Shown: one piece after another, positions 1 to 5,576 of the stretch
Layout of the letters: every line of letters starts with the position of its first letter
Position numbering within the stretch: position 1 is the stretch's first letter
Origin: Gemmatimonadaceae bacterium
GTDB taxonomy: Bacteria; Gemmatimonadota; Gemmatimonadetes; Gemmatimonadales; Gemmatimonadaceae
DNA length: 12,381 nucleotides
Assembly: GCA_017881545.1 (NCBI GenBank)
Contig: JADGQU010000036.1
Coordinates: 1-12,381 of the forward strand
Direction: 5' to 3'
The notes under the pieces: model-generated
Databases searched by the model: none
What the model was told of the DNA's origin: nothing
What the model saw: only the letters and a program-made list of their open reading frames with translations
Translations under genes and position numbers: made by a program

Positions 1-1322
1 GGGCGCGCTTCATCCATATCAAGGCGGACATCGCGCTCTCGGGTGACACGGTTCACGTCAAGCAGCTGTCCGCCGAGACGAACAAGGACCGCCGCGGCGT
101 GTTGAACCTCCAGGGCACTATCAGCTTCGAGCACTACGACAATCCGTCATTCTCGCTGGTCGCGAACGCGTCGAACTTCCACGCGATCGACAAACCGGGC
201 TTGGCGGCGCTTGACATCTCGACCGGATCGCCGGTGACGCTGACGGGATCGACACAGGACGCGGTGATGCGCGGCACGGTCCGCGTCGAGCGTGGAACGA
301 TCTACATCCCCGACGTAGTGAAGAAGAGGATCATCGACCTCAACGATCCGGAGTTCCTGGACCTGGTCGATACGCTGCTCGCGGCAAACCGGCAGCTGAT
401 GCCGCGCGCGCCGAAGGCTGTGGCGCGGAACCTCAGACTGGAAAACGTCGCCGTGGACATCGGCTCCGACGTCTGGCTGCGGTCGTCGGAGGCGAACATC
501 AAGCTCGGTGGCTCGCTCAACGTGACTCTGGCGCCGCCGACTCCGAGCGATCCGCCGCGGCTGGCGCTGGAAGGAGTGTTGAGCGCCGACAAAGGGACGT
601 ACAGACTCAATCTCGTCGATCCGTTCATCCAGCCGACCTTCGACGTGCAGAGCGGAACGCTGCGGTTCTTCGGGACTCCGGATTTGAATCCGTCGCTGGA
701 CATCAAGGCGATTCACACGGTGCGTCAGCCGCAGAAAAGCGTCAACGGAAAGGACGTCAGGGTGGAGGTGGACATTACGGGCTCGCTCGCACAGCCCCAG
801 CTCGCGCTCCGAAACCCGGATAACCTTCCGCTCTCCGAAAGCGATTTGTTGAGCTATCTGGTGACTGGTGAGCCGGCGGTTGGACTCGACCAGGCGGGCG
901 CCCAGGTGGCTACCAGCATGGGGGTGCGCGCGCTGGGAAATATTTTTACCAACGCAATTCCGAGAAACGTCCTCGATATCGTAGAGCTGCAGACGGCGAC
1001 ACCCGATCAGGCGGCGGCAAGTCTGGGGAGCACTTCCTACTACAGCAGCCTGCTCAACACTCGGGCGGTGCTCGGCAAGCAGCTGGGCGGCAGGTGGTTT
1101 CTCGGCTTGAGCACGGGACTCTGCTTCACGAATCAGAGCGCGTTCAACAAAAATCTGGGTCTGCAACTGGAGTACCGGATCAGCTCCGTTTATAGTGCAC
1201 AGGCGGGAATCGAACCGGGATCCAGCAGCACGAAATGCCAGCAAGGACCCGCTCCGAGCGTCCAGCCAACGCAGGCTCCACCGCAGCTTGGCTTCGACCT
1301 TTTTCGCAACTGGCGTTTCTAA
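1..1322 (+). CDS. tamB: TamB-like translocation/assembly protein, C-terminal part (5' end outside window)
   Basis: The frame is open from base 3 to a TAA at 1320-1322 (439 visible residues), so this is the end of a longer gene; the GTG at 99 is internal, because coding continues upstream of it. The sequence has the hallmarks of the TamB/DUF490 C-terminal domain: beta-strand repeats of the type GTYRLNLVDPF, then SGTLRFFGTPDLNPSLDIKA, then VRVEVDITGSLAQPQLAL, LPLSESDLLSYLVTGEP, and a terminal Phe after FDLFRNW. In known families TamB is an inner-membrane-anchored periplasmic protein that works with a BamA-family barrel (TamA) in outer-membrane protein insertion or lipid transport. The partner gene would be expected upstream, outside the window. 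The assignment to the family is firm; which of its proposed roles applies here cannot be told. Confidence 0.88.
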   Translation, partial: ARFIHIKADIALSGDTVHVKQLSAETNKDRRGVLNLQGTISFEHYDNPSFSLVANASNFHAIDKPGLAALDISTGSPVTLTGSTQDAVMRGTVRVERGTIYIPDVVKKRIIDLNDPEFLDLVDTLLAANRQLMPRAPKAVARNLRLENVAVDIGSDVWLRSSEANIKLGGSLNVTLAPPTPSDPPRLALEGVLSADKGTYRLNLVDPFIQPTFDVQSGTLRFFGTPDLNPSLDIKAIHTVRQPQKSVNGKDVRVEVDITGSLAQPQLALRNPDNLPLSESDLLSYLVTGEPAVGLDQAGAQVATSMGVRALGNIFTNAIPRNVLDIVELQTATPDQAAASLGSTSYYSSLLNTRAVLGKQLGGRWFLGLSTGLCFTNQSAFNKNLGLQLEYRISSVYSAQAGIEPGSSSTKCQQGPAPSVQPTQAPPQLGFDLFRNWRF

Positions 1323-1416
1323 ACCCTTGATGAGTCGTCAGTTAACGGATTTACGATTGCTTTATTCGTTCAGCCTGGCAGCCTCGATGGCGAAAAATCT
1401 TCGCGAAAGAGATGTG

Positions 1417-1605
1417 ATGACGTGCCGCTCCTGCGGAAACGAGGAGCGCGCGTCCGAAGGTTATCCGTGCGCCGATTGCGGAACCTTCGTCTGCATCATT
1501 TGCAACTTTCGCGGAGTCACGCTCTGCAAGTCCTGCCACGCGAAACGGCCCGAGCCGCCGCTGACGCCGACCAATTCAACCAAGATCGACTGGCCGGAGC
1601 ATTGA
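1417..1605 (+). CDS. small zinc-ribbon protein with four CxxC pairs
   Basis: A 62-residue protein with eight cysteines arranged as four CxxC pairs: C3/C6 (CRSC), C18/C21 (CADC), C26/C29 (CIIC) and C37/C40 (CKSC), followed by a Pro-rich tail. Four CxxC pairs suggest two structural zinc sites, so a nucleic-acid- or protein-binding adaptor is possible; no named family is recognised. I chose the ATG at 1417 because GAAAGAG (1405-1411) sits 5 nt upstream. In-frame ATGs at 1387 and 1330 would add 10 or 29 residues without a clear ribosome-binding site. It begins about 95 bp after the TamB-like gene, and its TGA overlaps the probable TTG start of the NlpC/P60 gene, which suggests co-translation. The other frame over this stretch reads as Arg/Leu-rich junk, which supports this frame as the real one. 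Confidence 0.7.
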   Translation: MTCRSCGNEERASEGYPCADCGTFVCIICNFRGVTLCKSCHAKRPEPPLTPTNSTKIDWPEH

Positions 1606-2381
1606 CCGAGAGTGTCACCGCCGTCGCGGCGATCGCGCCGATGCTGTTCGAGCCCGATGTAAAAACGACCCAGGTATCACAGCTGCTTCACGGCCACATC
1701 GCGCAGGTCGTCGAGCGGAATGGGCTGTGGCTCCATGTGAAGGGCGCGGACGCGTACACCGGATGGATTCATCAGGGCTACGTCGTCACGATGCCAAAGC
1801 CGGCTCCGCCGTTGTCTCAGACTGGGTGGCATGATCCGCGTCCACTCTCGCTCAACTGCACCGTTCGCGACGAGCACGGCGCCACGCGCAAGCTTCCGCT
1901 GGGCGCGCTCGTCACCGAGGGTCAGGAGCGGTTCGCCGGATTGGCGATGACACTCGAGGAGCGGCGCAACGCTTTTCCGCCCGCGGCCGACTCGATCACC
2001 GCCTCGGCGATGACGTTCTTCGAGGGCACGTCCTACGAGTGGGGAGGGCTCACGCCGTGGGGGTGCGATTGCTCCGGACTCGTGTCGAGCTCGTTCCACC
2101 TGCACGGTGTGAGCGTTCCGCGCGATGCGTGGATGCAGGCGAAGACGGGCACGCCCGTCGAGTCCGTCGAGGACCTTCGGCCGGCGGATCTCCTCTTTTT
2201 TTCAGACGAGCCGGATGGGAAGATCACGCACGTCGCTATTTCGCTTGGCGGGACGCGCGTTGTGCATCTCGCGCTCGGGAGAGGGGGATACGCTGTCGAT
2301 GATTTGGTTAGCGGAGACGAGTATACCGATCTCTTGCTTAAACGGTTTCGGTTTGGCCGCAGGATCTTGAAGGGGAACTAA
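1602..2381 (+). CDS. C40-family (NlpC/P60) peptidase with N-terminal SH3-like domain
   Basis: A predicted 259-residue cell-wall hydrolase. Residues ~10-62 resemble a bacterial SH3 domain (VSQLLHG, GLWLHVKGAD, YTGWIHQGYV). Residues ~130-240 are an NlpC/P60 domain with catalytic Cys157 in GCDCSGL, His210 in THVAI and a third polar residue, probably His222 in VHLAL. This family cleaves the L-Ala-gamma-D-Glu or gamma-D-Glu-diamino-acid bond of peptidoglycan stem peptides. The same frame is open back to a GTG at 1422, but that upstream part is Arg/Leu-rich and overlaps the CxxC gene, so it is not thought to be coding. The TTG at 1602 overlaps the upstream TGA (TTGA) and gives the expected N-terminus; GGAG at 1596-1599 is rather close to it. 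The ATG at 1641 is an alternative. No signal peptide is visible, so it may act on imported wall peptides in the cytoplasm or be exported another way. Confidence 0.9.
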   Translation: MTESVTAVAAIAPMLFEPDVKTTQVSQLLHGHIAQVVERNGLWLHVKGADAYTGWIHQGYVVTMPKPAPPLSQTGWHDPRPLSLNCTVRDEHGATRKLPLGALVTEGQERFAGLAMTLEERRNAFPPAADSITASAMTFFEGTSYEWGGLTPWGCDCSGLVSSSFHLHGVSVPRDAWMQAKTGTPVESVEDLRPADLLFFSDEPDGKITHVAISLGGTRVVHLALGRGGYAVDDLVSGDEYTDLLLKRFRFGRRILKGN

Positions 2382-2405
2382 CTGCTGCACTCACTGCCGC
2401 CTGCC

Positions 2406-2549
2406 GCCCGCTGAACGCTGTCTGCTACGTGCAACTATCTTGACAGGCCACGGTGGCGTGATGGTACAGGCAAAACCCTTTGGTTTTCACCTTCCGTACA
2501 ACGATCGGTCCCGGCGTAGGCAGCAGAAAGCAGTCAGCGTTCAGCGGGC
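2406..2549. repeat. inverted-repeat intergenic element 1 (heptad arms, conserved core)
   Basis: This fills most of the gap between the convergent NlpC/P60 and DUF6941-like genes. The arms 2406-2426 and 2529-2549 are inverted copies with 20 of 21 matches (GCCCGCTGAACGCTG then one mismatch then CTGCT). Read outward to inward, both arms consist of 7-bp units: GCTGAAC, GCTGTCT, GCTACGT on the left; GCTGAAC, GCTGACT, GCTTTCT, GCTGCCT on the right in reverse complement. They align without gaps and become less alike inward. On the left, six successive 7-mers starting with GC run from 2396 to 2437. An alternative inner stem pairs 2422-2429 with 2515-2523 around one bulged G. The centre has a hairpin, AAAACC-CTTT-GGTTTT (2472-2487). 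No ORF of note lies inside. It shares its core motif and arm design with the element at 5319-5506. Confidence 0.85.
2453..2508 (+). other. core motif shared with element 2: 19-nt box, 30-nt spacer, CGRTCGG
   Basis: Bases 2453-2471 read GTGGCGTGATGGTACAGGC, and 30 nt later 2502-2508 read CGATCGG. The minus strand at 5433-5378 has the same layout with 17 of 19 and 6 of 7 matches and exactly the same 30-nt gap, while the spacer sequences differ. Conserved blocks around a fixed-length, sequence-variable, hairpin-forming spacer are what a structured RNA or a folded-DNA recognition site would show. The function is unknown. Confidence 0.7.
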
Positions 2550-2568
2550 ACCTGGTGGCAGCGTAGTT

Positions 2569-2615
2569 CAGTTAAGCGAGCAACAATCTAGTTCTACTGT
2601 TGGGTTGCTTAACTG
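2569..2615. terminator. palindrome between convergent genes, terminator-like hairpin
   Basis: CAGTTAAGC (2569-2577) pairs perfectly with GCTTAACTG (2607-2615). Further in, CAACA (2581-2585) pairs with TGTTG (2598-2602), with a small internal loop between the two stems and a 12-nt apical loop. It covers the stop codon (2609-2611) of the minus-strand gene and lies about 190 bp beyond the NlpC/P60 stop. Its position between convergent genes suggests transcript-end processing or termination for either strand. It is AT-rich in the stem and has no U-tract, so it is not a classical intrinsic terminator. Confidence 0.5.
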
Positions 2616-3043
2616 ACCATCCCACTCGGTGCGCCGACAACAAGGGGTGTCTGAGTTGGCCCGTTAACGAACAACCGCGCCGTCGCGCTGGGCTTGCCGT
2701 CGAGCGCGACCTGCATCGTGTACTGCCCCGCCATGTTGAGGGGGAGATCCACGACCGCGATGATCGGCAGGTCGACCTCGTACATCGGATTTGCCGCCGG
2801 GGCGACGTTCATCTCGCCGGTCGAAGACCATAGCTCTTCCTCGTGCGGACTCAACCAGCGGAACGCGAGCGAGTGTTGGCCCACATCGTCACCGTTGGCC
2901 TTGAGGCGGACGATGAAGTGTGTGCGCGGGTGAATCGTCGGCAGCCCCGCGACCTGAACAGCATCGAAGACGCCGAGCACGTTCAATTTTCCTTCCTGCG
3001 ACAGGTTGGCGGCGTCGGCGAAGACGGCGAAAGAAATGTGCAT
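2609..3043 (-). CDS. conserved small protein, DUF6941-like
   Basis: A 144-residue protein beginning with the ATG at 3043-3041. The opening, MHISFAVFADAANLSQEGKLNVLG, followed by GVFDAVQVAGLPTIHPRTHF, matches from memory the pattern of a widespread uncharacterised family (DUF6941: 'FA.lAD.An....GKLnilG.fd'). The rest is predicted beta-rich, with alternating strands such as HFIVRLKANG, PIIAVVDLPLN and YTMQVALDGK, compatible with a small beta-sandwich. There is no signal peptide, membrane segment or catalytic motif. Its function is not known. It is transcribed away from the EamA gene, with only 46 bp between the two starts, so both promoters must share or overlap that short region. Its 3' end runs into the palindrome at 2569-2615. 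The family name is recalled rather than searched. Confidence 0.8.
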   Translation of the reverse strand: MHISFAVFADAANLSQEGKLNVLGVFDAVQVAGLPTIHPRTHFIVRLKANGDDVGQHSLAFRWLSPHEEELWSSTGEMNVAPAANPMYEVDLPIIAVVDLPLNMAGQYTMQVALDGKPSATARLFVNGPTQTPLVVGAPSGMVS

Positions 3044-3089
3044 GAGACCAAAGTAGCCGCGCCGCGCCTTGCCCGGCTAGCTTTCGGCG

Positions 3090-4007
3090 ATGACTGAATC
3101 AGTTGGACCTTCTCCGGCCGTCGCCGACTCGGCCGTGCACCAATCTTTCGGGCTGACAGATCTCCTCCTCCTCACGATGGCGGTGATCTGGGCTATCAAT
3201 TTTGTGGTCGTCAAGTACGCGACGCACGTCTTCAATCCCGTGGCCTTCACGGGACTTCGCGTCGCAACGGCGGCGGCATTCCTGGTCCCTGTCGCCTACG
3301 CGCGTGGCGGCTTCGCGCTGTCACGGCGCGATGTGGTTCGTCTCCTTTTCCTCGGCGTCATCGGGAACGGCCTGTACCAGCTTTTCTTCATTCACGGAGT
3401 CGCGCGCACTCGCGCCGGAAACGCGGCGCTCATTGTCGCTGCCGTGCCGGCGTTCATCGCGCTCGCCGCGAGAGCGCGTGGCCTCGAGCGCGTGAAGAGG
3501 ATGACCGTTGCGGGCATCGCTCTCTCGATGGTCGGTGTCGGCCTGGTGATCGTGGGAAGCGCAAAACCAACGAATGGAGAGGTCACGTTCCTCGGATCGG
3601 TGCTCGTCTTTTTCGGCGTTCTGTGCTGGACGTTCTATACGATCATGCTACAGCCGTACACGAAACGACTCGATGTGATTCAGCTCTCGGCCGTCACGAT
3701 GGTCGGAGGCGCGGTGCCGCTCCTCATTGCGTCGACGCCCGCCCTGATCGCCACCGACTGGTCCGCGGTAGGCGTCGGCGGGTGGGCGGCGCTCTTTTAC
3801 TCGAGCGTGATCTCAATGGGCGTCGCGTACCTGTTCTGGTATCGCGGACTGCGAGTGCTCGGTCCAACCCGGAGCGCCGTGTACACGAACCTTCAGCCGA
3901 TTGTCGCGCTGGCGGTGGCGTGGATGTTTCTCGGTGAAATCCCGACGATCTTCCAGGGCGTGGGCGCGGTAACGATCATCGCCGGCGTTTTCCTCACCAG
4001 ATCATGA
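3090..4007 (+). CDS. EamA-family (DMT superfamily) transporter
   Basis: A 305-residue membrane protein with about ten hydrophobic helices in two EamA repeats. Helices of the first repeat begin near residue 22 (LTDLLLLTMAVIWAINFVVVK); the second begins near residue 165 (FLGSVLVFFGVLCWTFY). Typical family signatures are the early WAINFVVVKYA, VAFTGLRVATAA, and the late SVISMGVAYLFWYRGLRVLG and TNLQPIVALAVAWMFLGE. EamA proteins are usually proton- or gradient-driven exporters of amino acids, nucleosides or other metabolites; the substrate cannot be read from the sequence. It is the first gene of a tight three-gene set: its TGA overlaps the ATG of the HAD gene (ATGA at 4004-4007). Confidence 0.93.
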   Translation: MTESVGPSPAVADSAVHQSFGLTDLLLLTMAVIWAINFVVVKYATHVFNPVAFTGLRVATAAAFLVPVAYARGGFALSRRDVVRLLFLGVIGNGLYQLFFIHGVARTRAGNAALIVAAVPAFIALAARARGLERVKRMTVAGIALSMVGVGLVIVGSAKPTNGEVTFLGSVLVFFGVLCWTFYTIMLQPYTKRLDVIQLSAVTMVGGAVPLLIASTPALIATDWSAVGVGGWAALFYSSVISMGVAYLFWYRGLRVLGPTRSAVYTNLQPIVALAVAWMFLGEIPTIFQGVGAVTIIAGVFLTRS

Positions 4008-4696
4008 GGCTCGTCCTCTTCGACATCGACGGGACGCTCCTCAATTCCGAGGGGCTCGGACGCGCATCGATGCGCCGTGCGCTCGGCTCTATCTTCGGGT
4101 CACCCGGGAATCCCGCGTATCGCTACGACGGAAAAACGGATAAGCAGATCGTGCGCGACGTCATGCGCCTCGAGGGCCACTCCGATGAGCACATCGATTC
4201 CAGGATGGACGAGCTGATCGAGACCTACCTCGAAGGGCTTCGCGACGGAGTGAAGAGCGGGACGTTCAACGTGCGTCCACACGAGGGCGTCGTAGAGCTG
4301 CTCGACGCGCTCGAGCCGCGCAAAGATGTCGTGCTCGGCCTGCTCACCGGGAATGTCGAAACGGGCGCACGCACCAAGTTGAAAGCAGCCGGGATAGATC
4401 CCGATCGGTTTCGAGTGAACGCATTCGGCTCGGATAACGAGCACCGCCCCGAGCTTCCCGCCGTCGCGCAAAGGAGGGCCAGCGAAAACCTCGGACTGGA
4501 AATCGTGGGCGGGCGAATGGTCGTCATCGGCGATACTCCCGCCGACATCGCGTGCGGCCGTTCTCTCGGCGCGAAGGCGATCGGGGTCGCCAGCGGCCAC
4601 TACACGGTCGAGCAGCTCCTGGAGCACGATCCGTACGCCGTTTTCCCCTCGCTCAAGGACACGCAGCAGGTACTCGAAAAAATCGTCAATGCGTGA
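4004..4696 (+). CDS. HAD-superfamily hydrolase (phosphoglycolate-phosphatase-like)
   Basis: A 230-residue cytosolic phosphatase with all the HAD landmarks. Motif I is FDIDGTLLN with nucleophile Asp7 and acid/base Asp9. Motif II is LGLLTGN with Thr115. A basic residue of motif III is probably Lys125 in GARTKLKAAG. Motif IV is VIGDTPADIACG with Asp177 and Asp181. An alpha-helical cap lies between motifs I and II (residues ~16-90), as in the beta-phosphoglucomutase/phosphoglycolate phosphatase class. The family hydrolyses small phosphate esters through a phospho-aspartate intermediate; the substrate is unknown. It overlaps the EamA gene by 4 nt upstream and the CYTH gene by 8 nt downstream, so the three are almost certainly one transcript. 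Confidence 0.93.
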   Translation: MRLVLFDIDGTLLNSEGLGRASMRRALGSIFGSPGNPAYRYDGKTDKQIVRDVMRLEGHSDEHIDSRMDELIETYLEGLRDGVKSGTFNVRPHEGVVELLDALEPRKDVVLGLLTGNVETGARTKLKAAGIDPDRFRVNAFGSDNEHRPELPAVAQRRASENLGLEIVGGRMVVIGDTPADIACGRSLGAKAIGVASGHYTVEQLLEHDPYAVFPSLKDTQQVLEKIVNA

Positions 4697-5282
4697 GGTC
4701 GAGCTCAAGGCGGTGGTGGACGATCTCGCGAAGCGGCGAAAGAGGATCGAAGCGGCAGGCGCCGCGCTGTCGTTCGAGGGAAAGATCTCCGACCGGCGCT
4801 ACGATTTCGCATCGCGTGAGTTGTCGGGACGCGACGAAGTGCTGAGAACGCGGCGGTACCTGGGCAGCACGTCGACCAGGATTTACCTCGACTGGAAGGG
4901 CCCGACCGAGATGAAGCACGGGTACAAGCTCCGCGAGGAAATCACCGTGCCGGTCGAGGACTTCGTTTCGCTGGAGAAGATTCTCGACAAGCTCGGGCTC
5001 ACGCTCACGTGGGAAATTGACCGCGAGATCGCCCAGTACCAGCTGGCCGGCGCCGCAGTTCGTTTCGAGACGTACCCGCGGATGGATGTGCTCGTCGAGG
5101 TTGAGGGCGAGCCGGCCGCGATCGAAGCGGCGATCGAGACGCTCGGGTTGGCGCGGGGGACGTTCACGAACGAGCGGTTGCCGGATTTCGTGAGCAGGTT
5201 CGAGCACCGGACAGGGGTTCGCTCGGCTATGAGCGATAGGGAGCTTAAGGGGGATTACGGGTTCCGTGACGCCAAAAGCTGA
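4689..5282 (+). CDS. CYTH-domain protein (class IV adenylate cyclase / triphosphatase family)
   Basis: A 197-residue protein with the CYTH N-terminal signature ExExK: Glu3, Glu5, Lys7 in MREVELKAV. Other charged residues expected to line the triphosphate tunnel are Arg53 and Arg55 (VLRTRRY), Lys70 (DWKGP), Glu83/Glu84 (LREEITV), Arg125 (VRFETYP), and Glu137 and Glu139 (VLVEVEG). CYTH enzymes act on triphosphate substrates with divalent metals: CyaB-type adenylate cyclase, thiamine triphosphatase or inorganic triphosphatase. The overall form (LGLTLTWEIDREIAQYQL, PRMDVLVEVEG) is closest to the CyaB-like branch, but activity cannot be decided from sequence. The ATG at 4689 lies 8 nt inside the HAD gene, so translational coupling is likely. 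The last residues are followed directly by the intergenic element at 5319-5506. Confidence 0.88.
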   Translation: MREVELKAVVDDLAKRRKRIEAAGAALSFEGKISDRRYDFASRELSGRDEVLRTRRYLGSTSTRIYLDWKGPTEMKHGYKLREEITVPVEDFVSLEKILDKLGLTLTWEIDREIAQYQLAGAAVRFETYPRMDVLVEVEGEPAAIEAAIETLGLARGTFTNERLPDFVSRFEHRTGVRSAMSDRELKGDYGFRDAKS

Positions 5283-5318
5283 ACGCGGGCAACTCCAAAC
5301 AGAACGATCTGGCAACTG

Positions 5319-5506
5319 CCAACTGAACGGGATCCGAGATCTCAGAGGCATAGATCTGAGTGACTAGTCACCGCGCTCCGACCGTATCCGGCGCGTATCC
5401 TGTTACAACCGACCGCCTGTGCCATTACGCCACTCAGATTCGTCGCAGACGCAGTTACTAAACTCTGGTATCTACGCTTCTCAGATCTCGGATCCCGTTC
5501 AGTTGG
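5319..5506. repeat. inverted-repeat intergenic element 2 (heptad arms, conserved core)
   Basis: This lies in the 294-bp gap between the CYTH gene and the cytochrome c/FTR1 gene. The arms 5319-5354 and 5471-5506 are inverted copies with 33 of 36 matches; the outer 24 bp are identical. Read inward in 7-bp units (GATCCGA, GATCTCA, GAGGCAT, AGATCTG, AGTGACT, AGTCACC, against GATCCGA, GATCTGA, GAAGCGT, AGATACC, AGAGTTT, AGTAACT), the two sides stay in register without gaps while identity falls, the first two bases of each unit being kept best. A second possible stem, ATCTGAGTG (5354-5362) with CACTCAGAT (5431-5439), encloses the core. The flank before it (5283-5318) holds further related 7-mers such as GGCAACT and GCCAACT. 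In 5507-5576, up to the FTR1 start, I see no confident promoter. Confidence 0.87.
5378..5433 (-). other. core motif shared with element 1, opposite orientation
   Basis: On the minus strand, 5433-5415 reads GTGGCGTAATGGCACAGGC; after 30 nt, 5384-5378 reads CGGTCGG. This repeats the blocks and spacing at 2453-2508 with two substitutions in the first block and one in the second. The TGGCGTAATGGCA part resembles a tRNA D-arm, but the corresponding stem cannot pair (see rejected items). Its role is unknown. Confidence 0.7.
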
Positions 5507-5576
5507 GGTTTAGGGAGGTGTCGGCGGCCAGAACGGCGATTGCTTCCTTGAGGAATCCGGATAAATTCACTCGGCA

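Noticed and set aside
147..1244. 365-codon open frame on the minus strand
   Set aside because: It is fully antisense to the TamB-like gene and Arg/Gln/His-rich with no domain, which is typical of antisense frames in GC-rich DNA.
1422..1601. N-terminal extension of the NlpC/P60 protein
   Set aside because: The 60 extra residues are Arg/Leu-rich and overlap the frame with four CxxC pairs; the SH3-like domain starts naturally after the TTG at 1602.
2445..2525. tRNA-Gln-like gene in element 1, plus strand
   Set aside because: The CTTTGGT loop and GTGGCGTGATGGTA suggest tRNA-Gln, but the flanking stem gives only a 4-nt loop hairpin (AAAACC/GGTTTT), and acceptor and D stems do not pair.
5354..5439. 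tRNA-like gene in element 2, minus strand
   Set aside because: An ATCTGAG/CTCAGAT end stem followed by TGGCGTAATGGCA looks like an acceptor stem plus D-arm, but the D-stem positions do not pair, no 5-bp anticodon stem with a 7-nt loop can be formed, and the T-arm block is CGGTCGG rather than GTTCGA-type.
2382..5576. CRISPR array or integron attC sites in the two repeat gaps
   Set aside because: There are no regularly spaced direct repeats of 20-40 bp with unique spacers and no attC core sites; the repeats are inverted pairs and 7-bp units.
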